From contig OZ024823.1 of the NCBI GenBank assembly GCA_964016985.1, positions 64,252,514 through 64,316,513 on the forward strand: a stretch of DNA of 64,000 nt, in the 5' to 3' direction. The stretch is from Anodontia alba. Its lineage: Eukaryota; Mollusca; Bivalvia; Lucinida; Lucinidae. Position 1 is the stretch's first letter. Each line of letters begins with the position of its first letter. Under the pieces are notes generated by a model, which saw only the letters and a list, made by a program, of their open reading frames with translations, made no database searches and was not told the origin of the DNA. Shown in pieces: positions 44,443 through 54,224 of this stretch. A program made the position numbers and the translations under genes.

Positions 44443-44923
44443 AGTATAAAGACTAGGAGTTCTGGGCCACTTCCCCCTAGGAGCCGCCCCATCAACCATG
44501 GACGCCCCCAGCCCCCCGTTCCGACCTCCCTCTAGAAGCCACCAAACCAACTGCGGAGGCTCCCACGTACACAAACAATTGGCAATTCTGTATGTACGTC
44601 GAGACGACTTCGCTGTACACAAACAATTGGCAATTCTGTATGTACGTCGAGACGACTTCACTGTACACAAACAATTGGTAACTCTGTATGTACGTCGAGA
44701 CGACTTCCTCGCAGAGCTCGGGCGCGCTTTGGCTCTTCCTGAGGCCCCCAAGTGAGCATAGTGAGAGCCAGAGCCCCTGGGGACGGCACCCGGCCTCGCC
44801 GGCCCAGGTTCTCTGACGGGACGGCCGCTTGAGGACCGCCCGAGCACCAGCGGAGCTGGTAGGGTCGGCCAGCCTGCGCCCCTGGGACGGCCCCCGCCAT
44901 CGCCGGCCCGGGGCTCTGAACGC
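44443..44923. repeat. Polinton left terminal inverted repeat, 481 bp
   Basis: It is the reverse complement of 59212-59710. It contains three 48-bp tandem units (see 44567-44710) and a G+C-rich inner half. Long ORFs read across it in several frames are by-products. Confidence 0.92.
44567..44710. repeat. Three 48-bp tandem units within the left TIR
   Basis: Starts at 44567, 44615 and 44663. Each unit has GTACACAAACAATTGGCAAT and GTACGTCGAGACGACTTC. The same three units occur inverted at about 59430-59572 in the right TIR. The units could be binding sites for the integrase or terminal protein. Confidence 0.9.
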
Positions 44924-44929
44924 ATTGCT

Positions 44930-45230
44930 CCTTTTATACATTCCAATTAGAGAAATGTAGTACTTTCCATATGCCTGAGGTACCATGAAGGGTCAAAACA
45001 GATGCCAGTGGCTGGTTATCGGCTCTACGGAGCTTTGTGGCAAGAGCTGTTTGGGGGATCATTGCAAGATTCACCTCGCCCGCCTGACGAGGTCCCGGCA
45101 CACAGCCATGCATGGTGTGTGGTAAGGGTGTCAAAAATCGATTCGGGCTATGCCTTGACTGTGGTTACCATAAAGCTCAGATGCGTGCCTGGCAAAGGAG
45201 TCATAGGGCTTTCATGGCCGAGTTTAAACG
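44930..45230. other. Polinton subterminal region, no gene seen
   Basis: Non-coding sequence between the TIR and the tandem repeats upstream of the polymerase gene. Confidence 0.5.
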
Positions 45231-45478
45231 TCTGGCGGCAATCGAAATTCCCATTTAGACAGGAGTAAATGGTTACGTACACCCATCCGTCTGGCGGCAA
45301 TTAAAATTCCCATTTAGACAGAAGTAAATGGTTACGTATACCCATCCGTAAGGTCTGGCTGCAAACGAAATTCCCATTTAGACAGAAGTAAATGGTTACG
45401 TATACCCATCCGTAAGCGTCTGGCGGCAATCGAAATTCACTTTTAGACGGGAGTAAACGGTTACGTATACCCATCCGA
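45231..45478. promoter_or_regulatory. Four ~62-bp tandem repeats directly upstream of the polymerase gene
   Basis: Units start at 45231, 45290, 45354 and 45419. Each runs TCTGGCGGCAATCGAAATTC, CATTTAGACAGRAGTAAA, GGTTACGTATACCCATCCG. The last unit ends four bases before the polymerase ATG at 45483. The position suggests a promoter, enhancer or replication-related element; function is inferred. Confidence 0.65.
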
Positions 45479-45482
45479 CACC

Positions 45483-48400
45483 ATGGATGAGTACATCGAC
45501 CAGCTTCTTGCTGAGATGCAAATGCCGGGCGAGCGGCCCATCCCGGCCCCGCGCGACGTGCCGTCACCCGACACGGCTGGGATGGACGCCTACATCGAGA
45601 TCCTTTCAGAAATGCCGGGCGAGAGGCCCATCCCGGCCCCACGCCGGCGAAGGCCCATCCTCGATGAGCCCATCCCTGAAACGGTGAAAAGGCGCTTATT
45701 TAAGCCCTTGCAACCTGTGAAATATCGACCCCCACGTCCGTCTCCCAAGGACCGGAAGAGGAAGGCCATTGAGGAAGAATTTGATCCTACCCCTCGTCAA
45801 AAATCCTTGAGATCCGTGGGGGAGTACCAGGATGAGATCCTGGACTTGTTTACTGTCCCGAAGGATGATAAACTAGTCTTTCGCCAAACTCCGTGGGTCA
45901 TCGGTAGCTTCCTGCGAGGATGGCAGATGGATGTGCCTCAAGGGCACCCCCATGGTGCAGACCCCAGGGTTTTCTTAGAGGGGGTGCGACCACAGATTCG
46001 GGCCAAGCTCGAGGAAGAGATCAAGGCTCTCGGTGGTGTTAAGTTCCAGCTGGCTCTCAAGGTCCAGCTACGGAAGGACAACCCAGACAGCAGTGAGGAG
46101 TACACAGACCCTGTGCTGCGCCACAAGCAGGAGGCTATTCTGCTGAACAGTGAAATCAAGGGGGCCCTCAATCAAGCTTTCCCCACGATCCAAGAAACTC
46201 TGGAGAAATGGACACAGAGAGTGTCGGGGTGGGTGGTCGACAGACTCTCTGGCTGGACATCACTAGATATCAGCCACTGCGGGGAGGCTCTTACATCCCA
46301 CTACCAGTAGAGGTGAAACTCAAGAAGGCAGTTGTCAGTGTGAAGAATAAGGATAACCACTGCCTGCGGTGGGCTCTCCGATCGGCTCTGTTTCCTGTTG
46401 CCCATGGGCAGCACGCCTATAGGCCTAGCAAATATCCACTGCAGGACGGTCTAGATTTCACAGGGATCGATGCTCCCACACCAATCTCTCAGGTGCCCAA
46501 GGTTGTGCTACAAAACGACCTGGCCATCAACGTCTTTGGGTGGGATAAGGGGGTGATTGTTCACCACATCAGCAAACAGCCCGAAGACATGCCTAGGGTC
46601 AATGTCCTGCTGATCGAGATCGACACCAAGTTCCACTACACCTGGATCAAGGACCTCAACCGCCTGCTCCACGACCAGAGCAAGTGCAATGACCGCAAGC
46701 ACTTCTGTGAGCGCTGTCTTCATGGCTACACAAGGGAGGATCTGCTAGAAGCTCACAGGCCAGAGTGTCGTGGGATCGGTCAGACAGCTGTACGGGTGGA
46801 GATGCCGAAAGAAGGTAAAAACAAACTAGCCTTCCAGAACCACCACAAGCTGCTGCCAGCCCCTTACATCATCTACGCCGAATTTGAGGCTCTCACCGCC
46901 AAAGTCGAGGGGCCTGAGCTCGACCCCACGAAGACCAACACCCAGAGGACACAACACCATGAGGCTTGTAGTTATAGCTACATCGTCGTTCGGTGCGACG
47001 GCCAGACGGGGTCGCCAGTCCAATATCGAGGTCCCAATGCAGCAGAGCACTTCTTAGAATCACTACAGGAAGAAGAGCTCGAAATCACGCTGGCGCTATT
47101 TAATCCTCAGACTATGAGGATGACGCGGGGGGACTGGCGTGCCTTCCGCACCGCTGAGACGTGCCATGTATGTGACAACCTCTCGAGGGCGACTCCGTGC
47201 GTGACCACAGCCACATTACAGGTAAATATCGAGGGGCGGCCCATACCGCCTGCAACCTCAAGCTGCGGCTGAACCCCCTTACCACCACCATTCCTGCGGG
47301 CTATGACTCCCACCTGCTGACGCAGGCCATCTCGAAGGTGGAGTGCGGGATAAGCTGTATCCCCAACAACACGGAGAAGTATATCTCCTTCTCCCTCGGG
47401 CAACTGCGCTTCATTGACAGCGCCCAATTCCTGCTAGCCTCCCTTGGCAAGCTGGTTGCGGCGAACCCGCCAGAGGCTTTCCGGATAACAGCCCAACACG
47501 AGCCCAACAGAGAAAGACGAGTGCAAGACGCTGGGTGACTACAGCGACCTATACTGCCGCACCGACGTCCTGCTGCTCGCTGACGTGTTCGAAACCTTTC
47601 GGCGGACCTGCCAAAAGCAGTACGGCTTGGACCCGGCTTACTACTACACCAGCCCGGGGCTCTCCTGGGACGCCCTGCTCAAGAAGACAGGCGTTGAGCT
47701 AGAGCTGCTTACAGACTACGACCAGCATCTGTTCATCGAGAAGGGCTTGCGTGGAGGCATCTCAGTGGCCTCAAAGCGCCACGCCAGAGCAAACAATCCC
47801 CTGGTCGGGGGGTACGACCCAGGGCAGCCAAGCAGCCACATCTTATACCTCGATGCGAACAATCTCTACGGTTGGGCTATGAGTCAATATCTCCCCACCG
47901 GCGGCTTTCGGTGGGTGGATAACTGCCAGCAGCTGGCAAAAACTATCGCAGAGCAACCAGCTGACAGCCCCGAGGGCTACATACTTGAGGTGGTCCTGGA
48001 GTACCCAGAGGACCTACACGACGCGCACAATTCATATCCGCTGGCACCGGAGCGCATGGTGGTTCAGAAGGAGTGGATGTCGGACTATCAGCACGACCTC
48101 CTCGGCGTTGGGGCGGCGCCAACAGAGGTTGAGAAGCTGGTCCCAAACTTCCGCAACAAGGACCGCTATGTGCTTCACTATCGGAATCTGCAGCTGTACC
48201 TGTCTCTGGGCTCGCGTCTGACTGCGGTCCATCGTGCCCTCCGATTCGACCAAAGACCTTGGATGGAGCAATACATCCGGATAAAAACAGAGCTCCGGAG
48301 GCCGCCAGCGACTTCGAGAAGGACCTCTACAAGTTGATGAACAACTCGATCTTCGGGAAGACCATGGAGAACCTGCGGAAGCGGGTTAATGTGAAGCTGG

Positions 48401-49150
48401 TGCGTTCGCATGAGGAGGACAAACTCAGGCGCCTCATCGCCAGCCCAGCATTTGCTCGGGCCAATATCTTCGATGACGACTTGGCTGCTATCCAGGTCCA
48501 CAAGAGCCGCCTAGCGCTCAATCGCCCGGTGTTCGTGGGGATGAGCATTCTGGATCTATCCAAGCACCTGATGTACGACTTTTATTACAACCAGCTCCGG
48601 GGGCAGTACGGGGATCGTTGCCAGCTCCTCTACACCGACACCGACAGCCTCCTCCTCGAGGTCCAGACCGAGGATGTCTTCAGGGACATGGCCTCCCACG
48701 CAGAGCTCTACGACACCTCAGACTACCCGCCGGAGCACCCACTACACAGCATCGCCAACAGGCGTTGGGGAAGATGAAGGACGAGTGTGCGGGGCGCCCC
48801 ATCGCCGAATTTATCGGTCTGCGCCCTAAGATGTACTCAATCCTTGAGGCCGGCGGGGGAAACATCAAGAAGGCAAAGGGTGTGAAAAAGAATGTCGTGA
48901 AAAAGCACATCAGACATGAGCAGTACAAAGAGGCTCTCTTCGAAAAGCAAACCTTCCGCCATAGCATGGATGGTCAGAGCGCCATCGCATCTACGGGCAG
49001 CGCCTGAATAAGGTCTCGCTCTCACCCTTCGACTCCAAGCGCTGGATCGCAGAAAATGGGGTGGACACGCTGGCCTATGGGCACAAAGTCGCCCTTCCGG
49101 CTGGCGAGGCTGCGATGGATGCGTACATCGATGAACTGTTCAGCGCTTGA
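45483..49150 (+). pseudogene. polB: Protein-primed family B DNA polymerase (pPolB) with about six frame changes
   Basis: The N-terminus (MDEYIDQLLAEM) leads into a Pro/Arg-rich region and a conserved pPolB leader. A C2HC-type finger (CERCLHGYTREDLLEAH) follows. Exo I is YAEFEAL (about 46865), a YDSH-type Exo II is near 47305, and Exo III is YCRTDVLLLADVF (about 47555). Polymerase motif A is YLDANNLYGWAMSQY (47846), motif B KLMNNSIFGKTMEN (48331) and motif C YTDTDS (48631). The C-terminus has SPFDSKRW and ends MDAYIDELFSA at 49150. The reading frame changes near 46240, 47215, 47520, 48290, 48765 and 48990, each consistent with a single-base indel. The enzyme replicates Polinton DNA from a protein primer. 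Confidence 0.93.
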
Positions 49151-50141
49151 GAACCCCATCCGGCGGAAGCTGAGTGTCGGGCGGCACTACGAGGAGTTCC
49201 TCCCTGCCAAAGCCCCGCTGAGGCCCATCCTGCAAGCAATACAACACGGGCTCATCGGACTTGGTCACCGAGCGTCCGAGCCGGTGAACCGTTAAAGACC
49301 ATACAGGGTCAGTCGCGCGGCGCCGACCGTCCTCCAGCTCGCCAGGCTGGTACAGATAGCGAACACCAACACCTGAAGGGAGCCTCTGCTCCTTGAGACC
49401 AACAGGGCGGTCGGGAACTACAGAGGAGGGCTTTTGCGCCACAGTCTTGGCTTTGATGGCGTCGGAGGGCTTTTTGCCAGTCAACCTGGTCACTTCGCCG
49501 TTCAGAGCGGCTACGACGCTAGGCAGTCGAGCCACCCACTCTGTTGACCTCTGACCCGAAGGGAGGCGCATCTCCTGAGCAAACTGGTGTCCAAAGAGCC
49601 GCTCAGCCAGGGTCCGGTTCCAGCGCTCCACGACGCCTTGGTCCCGGTGGATGTCAACACGTCCACGTCGGACCTCGACCCCGTGTTTGGCGAGCAGCTG
49701 GCTCACCGCACCCATGAACTCGCGCCCAGGGTCAACCTGAAGGAGCTTCGGCCACCGCAAGGGGCTTCGCTTGTAAATCCGAGCCAGGCCATCGGCGAAC
49801 TCTGCCGCGGTCTTGCTAGTCAGAGGCTCAGCCTCTTTGTAGCGTGAGGCTACATCAACGACCGTGAGAGCGTAGCGGAAGGTTTTCCGCCCTACGTGGC
49901 GTGTGGCAGAAAGAGCAGATCCGCCTGATGGACCTCTTTGGGCACCGCCACGTCAAACTTCGGCCGCGGTACGCGCCGTGGGGCAGGCAGATAGATCTGC
50001 CAGATGGCCTGCCTTTTGAGCCAGTCCTTGGCCTGCTGCTCGGTCACCTTTGCTGCAGACGCCAGCTTCTCGATGGCTGCGAGCCCCTTCCAGTAGCCCC
50101 GGGGGCTGTAGTATAGGGCAGAGAGCTTACTATCGGCCATG
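49140..50141 (-). pseudogene. Polinton retroviral-type integrase (RVE), one frameshift
   Basis: The start at 50141 (MADSKLSALYYSPRGYWKG) fits the family. An N-terminal helical domain leads to HQADLLFLPH (first Asp). Near 49893 the frame changes by one base. The core continues with LQVDPGREF (second Asp) and DQGVVERWNRTLAERLF (Glu), with 34 residues between Asp and Glu. The C-terminal ~90 residues, ending at 49140, carry a YQPGE...PVLYCLQDG beta region like a chromodomain/SH3 fold. It overlaps the tail of polB by 11 bp in convergent orientation. It integrates the element via the TIR ends. Confidence 0.92.
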
Positions 50142-50402
50142 GTATTCCAGCAGCCCGATGAGCCTCCAACATGCGGAGGCCACAGGCTCAGGAAGCTGTC
50201 CAGTTGTCGCCCGGAGGTTGGTCGGGCCAGCCAGCATCCCCGCGGCGAAACGCATTGCGGTCTTCTCATCTTGCCGCCAGAGCTCAAGCGACTTTTGCGC
50301 GATATCGATCATGGTGTGGGCCAGAGGGCCGGGGATTTTGTGGCGGCGGGCGCAGTGGCCGACCTCGAGCATTGCGCAGTAAAGCTCTTCGGGAAGACCC
50401 AT
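50130..50402 (-). CDS. Polinton small protein, 90 aa, unknown
   Basis: An intact ORF starts at MGLPEELYCAMLEVGHCARR and its stop overlaps the integrase start by 12 bp. That overlap suggests a co-transcribed viral-type gene. The protein is mostly helical with three Cys residues and no membrane segment. No family was recognised. Confidence 0.6.
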   Translation of the reverse strand: MGLPEELYCAMLEVGHCARRHKIPGPLAHTMIDIAQKSLELWRQDEKTAMRFAAGMLAGPTNLRATTGQLPEPVASACWRLIGLLEYHGR

Positions 50403-50444
50403 GATATAAGGTCGCAGAAAACAGGCTTTAAATTAAAACGCGCC

Positions 50445-50858
50445 TCACTTCTTAGCGAATCGGTAGGCCACAAAGCCGGTCGCGGCCATCCCCAGGATCA
50501 CGAAGGTAATCTCGCGGTTTCTCTGGCCGCTCTGGTGATAAAAGTCGGAGAGCTTGGGCTCGGGCCCCAGGGGGTCGAGGTTGTGCCCGGTGACCTGGGC
50601 ATATTCCTGCATTGCCGCGTCGACGTCTCTGAAGGTTTCTACGGCATGGCCTCGCCGACGAAGTTCCTCGTTGATAAAGTCCAGGCGCTCGGTCCGCTTC
50701 CGGGACCATGACGCCTGTGCAGCCTGCAGCTGTTCGACTGCCTTATCGTGACGCTTGCGCTCTTCGGAGCTTCTTAAAATGGTGAATAAGTAGTTCGATC
50801 CGGAGAACGCCAGGGCGTTCACCAGGGCGCCCCCAACGAGCATTGCAACGCTTGCCAT
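50445..50858 (-). CDS. Polinton membrane protein, 137 aa
   Basis: Hydrophobic segments lie at both ends (residues ~4-25, VAMLVGGALVNALAFSG; ~117-133, ITFVILGMAATGFVAYRF). Between them is a charged coiled-coil-like helix (EERKRHDKAVEQLQAAQ). I recognise the layout from Polintons of marine invertebrates, where the function is unknown. It probably sits in a membrane or virion. The ORF is intact. Confidence 0.7.
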   Translation of the reverse strand: MASVAMLVGGALVNALAFSGSNYLFTILRSSEERKRHDKAVEQLQAAQASWSRKRTERLDFINEELRRRGHAVETFRDVDAAMQEYAQVTGHNLDPLGPEPKLSDFYHQSGQRNREITFVILGMAATGFVAYRFAKK

Positions 50859-50863
50859 TACTT

Positions 50864-51090
50864 CATGATATCAGCAGGTATGATCCCCTGTTTAATTAGA
50901 ACGTCATCATTGCGAGAGCGACGTCTAATATCACCATGCCGACGTCACGGGGCGCGAAGTCCAGCTTCGGGGGGCTACCCCCATCGCCATCTTCCCGAGC
51001 CGGGCGTATCCCATGGCCAAGCCAGAGACGACCGCGCTGTGATAGAGCGCGTTCAAGATCATCTTCCCGTCGGTTGCTGGAGTTGTCATA
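50864..51090 (-). pseudogene. Polinton small hydrophobic protein, two frame changes
   Basis: It starts at 51090 with MTTPATDGKMILNALYHS and a hydrophobic run (VVSGLAMGYARLG). The frame changes near 50975 (a C run) and near 50905. The pieces ahead of the last stop (DVGMVILDVALAMM, then IKQGIIPADIMK) resemble the conserved C-terminus of a ~75-aa Polinton protein. It was too broken for any long ORF. Function unknown; probably a membrane protein. Confidence 0.5.
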
Positions 51091-51102
51091 GCGGCGGCAC
51101 TA

Positions 51103-51615
51103 TTACATATAGAAGGGGTCTGGGCTAGCCTTTAATTGCCGATCTGGCTGAGGGGGCTTATCCACAGGCTGCTTGGGCGTGGAGTCAACGGGGCCTGCCG
51201 CCACCGACGCGGGACTTCTCGTTTGCGCGTTTCGGAGAAACACGAGCGCCCCGCCCGTAAGACTAGCCCCAACGATCCATGGGGTCCAGTTAGTTAGTCC
51301 TTCACGGCGTTCCGGCCGGGAAACCGCTTGGTCCGCCTCTTTCGGAGGAATATTGGCAGGCGCGGCGGGGTGGGGTGGGAGTGGGGAGGGGGGCGAAATG
51401 ATTCCTTGGCTGCTCGAAGCTGCTCGAGAAGTCGTTCTTCTTGCTTTGCCTTTCGGGCGGCAGCGCCGGCACGCCCGGCTGCCACTTTTTTTTGGATCCT
51501 TAACTTTCTGCGTAACACTTTCCACTGGAGGACTCTGTGCTGGCTCCTCCGCCGTCTCTTGGTTCTCCTGCTTCGTCTCCTCCATCGTGTACTCTAACAG
51601 GGCAGCAGTGTCCAA
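51103..51615 (-). CDS. Polinton single-pass membrane protein with basic coiled region, ~170 aa
   Basis: An acidic/Gln-rich N-terminus is followed by a basic stretch, then one membrane segment (WIVGASLTGGALVFL) and a Pro-rich tail ending SPDPFYM. Between about 51380 and 51500 another frame reads a more protein-like helix (RAGAAARKAKQEERLLEQL). A compensating pair of indels has therefore probably scrambled the middle. Role unknown; possibly virion membrane or assembly. Confidence 0.55.
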   Translation of the reverse strand: MDTAALLEYTMEETKQENQETAEEPAQSPPVESVTQKVKDPKKSGSRACRRCRPKGKARRTTSRAASSSQGIISPPSPLPPHPAAPANIPPKEADQAVSRPERREGLTNWTPWIVGASLTGGALVFLRNAQTRSPASVAAGPVDSTPKQPVDKPPQPDRQLKASPDPFYM

Positions 51616-52135
51616 ATTGGCAGTGCTTCAAGGTGGTCAGCGCAGCGGTTAACGGTGCTAAGAACATGCCATTACGTTGATATAGCTCGCAGGTGGCACT
51701 GCTAAGCGCGTGTCCGACAAAGGGATCTCCCTCGAGGTCGGCGATGAGCCCTGGCTGGTTTTCGATCGGGAGAAACATGGCCGCGATCCGCGCATAAAGC
51801 TGGAGCGCCGCAGACCCCAGCGTCTTCGTCATCGCCGCCCCAAGCCTTGCTTCGTAGCGGGCGTACATCTTCTCGATTTCGGTATCGTCCAGAGCGTCGA
51901 TTTGATCGGCTGTGAATGCTCAGTCCGTACTGCCCGGCTTGGCCTCCCGCCGCGATGGCAGTGAGCCGTTCGCGGTGTTTTTGCACCCGTTCTTCCTCCT
52001 GAGGCGCGTCTGGCGTCGCCGCTGGGGCGGCTGCCGGTGGAGCCCCCTCGGCTAGACCAGCGCCAGCCTCTGCCGCTGACCCTGCGGGTCAGCGACTGAC
52101 ATCAGCTCATCAATCAGTTCGTCACAGTCCATTTC
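51590..52135 (-). pseudogene. Polinton conserved protein of ~180 aa, two frame changes
   Basis: It starts at 52135 (MDCDELIDELMSVADPQGQ), overlapping the membrane ORF 52052-52276. The frame changes near 52060 and again near 51915. The middle reads KHRERLTAIAAGGQAGQYGL and the last segment ARLGAAMTKTLGSAALQLYA then NQPGLIADLEGDPFVGHALS. The segments resemble a Polinton protein of unknown function. The MDxxxLIDELM start echoes the ends of the polymerase. Confidence 0.55.
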
Positions 52136-52276
52136 GCCTATTACAAGCCGGCGGGCCCGTCTAATATGGAGTGCGACTCGGCGCAGACACTGTGCGATTT
52201 GCCAAGCAACAAAAACCAGCAGTACCAAATGCGTGCCAAGCACGGCGACCAGCAGTCCTTCAGTAACAGGAAGCAT
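52052..52276 (-). CDS. Polinton small N-anchored membrane protein, 74 aa
   Basis: It starts MLPVTEGLLVAVLGTHLVLL with a long hydrophobic helix (residues ~5-28), followed by an Arg-rich segment (CLRRVALHIRRARRLVIGE). The 3' part overlaps the MDCDELIDELM start of the next gene in the same frame, so its true end is uncertain. Confidence 0.5.
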   Translation of the reverse strand: MLPVTEGLLVAVLGTHLVLLVFVAWQIAQCLRRVALHIRRARRLVIGEMDCDELIDELMSVADPQGQRQRLALV

Positions 52277-52278
52277 TG

Positions 52279-52929
52279 CTACACAACTATATAAGCAGCA
52301 GGCTGATCTGTTTTCAGCAGAAGCTTGGCGAGTTTTCTCTCGGCCAGCTGCTGCCGCACCAACGCCCGCTGTTCCCTTGTCGGTATCACGTCGTTCTTCC
52401 GCAGGCAGTCTTCAAAGCTGTCGCGATCCTTGCAGTGGAACAAACAGACCCAGCGCGTTTGCTCACGGAGGTCCTTGAGGACTGCGTTGTACTTCTGGGT
52501 GAGGACCCAGACGCTTATGTCGACGTGGCGGCCCGAGAAAGCTAACTCCGACAGCATGTCTTTCTTCTGCGTCAGAGCCTTCGTGGCCGAGCAGTCGTCG
52601 ATGATGAAAAGTGTTGGCTCGCCCCTAAACACCAGGTAGAAGGCCCGTAGGTAGTCGTGGAGGCGCTCTCCAGGGTCTAGCACAAAGACCTCAGGGTCGG
52701 TCCAGATCCAGGGGCACTGCTTGTAGGTCTTGTTGTGCTCTATGGTGGGGCACAGGATCACAATATGTCGAAACATCCCCCTGTAGGGGCCCTCGAGCAG
52801 ACGCAGGATGAAGGCCGTTTTTCCGGATCCTGTCTGCACGCACACTAATGCCGAGTGGGCGCTGTTGGGTAGAAGCCGGCTAATAGACGGCGGAGACGAA
52901 GCGGCCATCTTCGAGGTTGAGCTGGGCAT
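52279..52929 (-). CDS. Polinton genome-packaging ATPase (FtsK/HerA, A32-like), 216 aa
   Basis: Walker A is QTGSGKTAF (residues ~33-41). Walker B is TLFIIDDCS. A sensor-like SGRHVDISVWVLTQKYN segment follows, with DIPTREQRALVRQ-type C-terminal helices. Length and order match A32-like ATPases, which pump DNA into capsids. Another ATG slightly upstream (about 52937) in a different frame suggests an indel near 52880 has altered the N-terminus. It lies 24 bp downstream of the capsid gene on the same strand. Confidence 0.9.
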   Translation of the reverse strand: MPSSTSKMAASSPPSISRLLPNSAHSALVCVQTGSGKTAFILRLLEGPYRGMFRHIVILCPTIEHNKTYKQCPWIWTDPEVFVLDPGERLHDYLRAFYLVFRGEPTLFIIDDCSATKALTQKKDMLSELAFSGRHVDISVWVLTQKYNAVLKDLREQTRWVCLFHCKDRDSFEDCLRKNDVIPTREQRALVRQQLAERKLAKLLLKTDQPAAYIVV

Positions 52930-52953
52930 CCATGATGATGAAGATATAGATGT

Positions 52954-54177
52954 TCAAAGCCCGACCGCCTCTGCTTTCTTTGTCAACTGGATCGTCACAC
53001 CTTCGCTGGCATTCTCTATGCGGCGGCCACTGTCATAAAGCCGGTCATCATCGGTTGTCCTGAGGTCAAGCCACAAAGCATACTTGTTTGTCAGGAATTC
53101 TCCAGAGAGACGTCTGCCAGGGCCAGGTCTTTCGCCACCATTGCCACCACGGGGTGGCGTTTCCTGCCGGGTGCAAATAACCAGTGCCTCGTCCCACATC
53201 TGATAGGCACGCATCCCCTGACTGAAGAGCTGGTTGGGGATCCCTTCGATGGTGACCTCACATTTGGTTATTTTCGGGTTATAGAAGGCCTCGGTGTTGC
53301 GAGCGAAGGGTTGTTGCGCGGCAACATCCTCAAAGAGCATCAAGACCCCCTTCATGCTGCGGGCGGGCACGTTGAGGTTGATATTCAAGAGGGTGTCGCT
53401 CTTATCTTTCCTAATCTTTCGGTGCCTTAGAATCCGGTCGTACAGGATCGCGAGGCGGCCGTTGTACTGATTGGCGATCATGCGAACCAGCTCCGGCTGA
53501 GTGACTATGTCATACTCCAGACTTAGGTTCTCGACGCTGTAGGACGCGCCGGCATCGCCTGTGGCCCGGATCACGCGGCTGTAGTCGTTGAAGGTCAGTT
53601 CGTACTCCAGCAGGTCTCCCAGCGCGCTCTGATAGAACGGCATGTGGCTCTCGAGCAGCTCGAAATCAAGCGGGATGTAGAAGCGGTTGCCGAAGGCATC
53701 GGCGATGGCCTTGTCGGCTGCCACTGCCTCATCTTTGTTTCCGGCATCGATGCGAATTCGCGTTGTGTTTCGGTTACCAGACGTATCGATGCCTTGGTAC
53801 TGCTCATTTTTCCTCTCCGAGGCCGTCTTCCAGAGATCGCCGTAACAGTTGCAGACGTCACTATCGTCGACGGACATCACCTCGTTGCCGGAGATCTTGA
53901 TCACGGTCTTCTTCACGATGGCGCGGCCCAGGTTCTGAACCACGGTCTGGTTCGCATCTTCACTATCCAGCGTGATTCTGAAGGCCAGGCGGGCAGTCCC
54001 TGGAACGATCACGCCGTGCGCGCCGAGGTTCGGGAATCGAACCAGCAACTGTTGATTCTGATCAATCGTGCTCGGGTTGTTTGTAATCACGACGGACTGC
54101 CGCACTCCTTTGACCCCCAGGGGCTCGCGGAGGCACCTATAAGGATTAAGCTTGCGTCCGAATTTGCTCGAAGCCAT
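52954..54177 (-). CDS. Probable Polinton major capsid protein (double jelly-roll type), ~407 aa
   Basis: I prefer the start MASSKFGRKLNPY at 54177 over the upstream in-frame Met at 54207. The protein is rich in beta-strand patterns throughout (VIVPGTARLAFRITLD, AIVKKTVIKISGNEV, RFYIPLDFELLESHMPFYQS, LLEYELTFNDY). It ends with RIENASEGVTIQLTKKAE. Its size, position next to the ATPase and overall character fit the Polinton capsid gene. No diagnostic short motif exists, so assignment relies on context and recollection of related elements. It is one of the few intact ORFs of the element. A divergent gene starts 47 bp away at 54225. Confidence 0.65.
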   Translation of the reverse strand: MASSKFGRKLNPYRCLREPLGVKGVRQSVVITNNPSTIDQNQQLLVRFPNLGAHGVIVPGTARLAFRITLDSEDANQTVVQNLGRAIVKKTVIKISGNEVMSVDDSDVCNCYGDLWKTASERKNEQYQGIDTSGNRNTTRIRIDAGNKDEAVAADKAIADAFGNRFYIPLDFELLESHMPFYQSALGDLLEYELTFNDYSRVIRATGDAGASYSVENLSLEYDIVTQPELVRMIANQYNGRLAILYDRILRHRKIRKDKSDTLLNINLNVPARSMKGVLMLFEDVAAQQPFARNTEAFYNPKITKCEVTIEGIPNQLFSQGMRAYQMWDEALVICTRQETPPRGGNGGERPGPGRRLSGEFLTNKYALWLDLRTTDDDRLYDSGRRIENASEGVTIQLTKKAEAVGL

Positions 54178-54224
54178 GGCGTGTGTGTATTTGAACCTAC
54201 GCAACAACCTTCAAATGAGCCGCG

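Noticed and set aside
44437..44986. Several 80-170 codon ORFs across the left Polinton TIR, mirrored at 59197-59756
   Set aside because: They arise from G+C-rich terminal repeats and the 48-bp tandem units. They are open in several frames at once and have no domain or codon signal.
50139..50711. 190-codon plus-strand ORF across integrase start and small genes
   Set aside because: It runs antisense to three minus-strand genes that overlap in the usual compact Polinton way.
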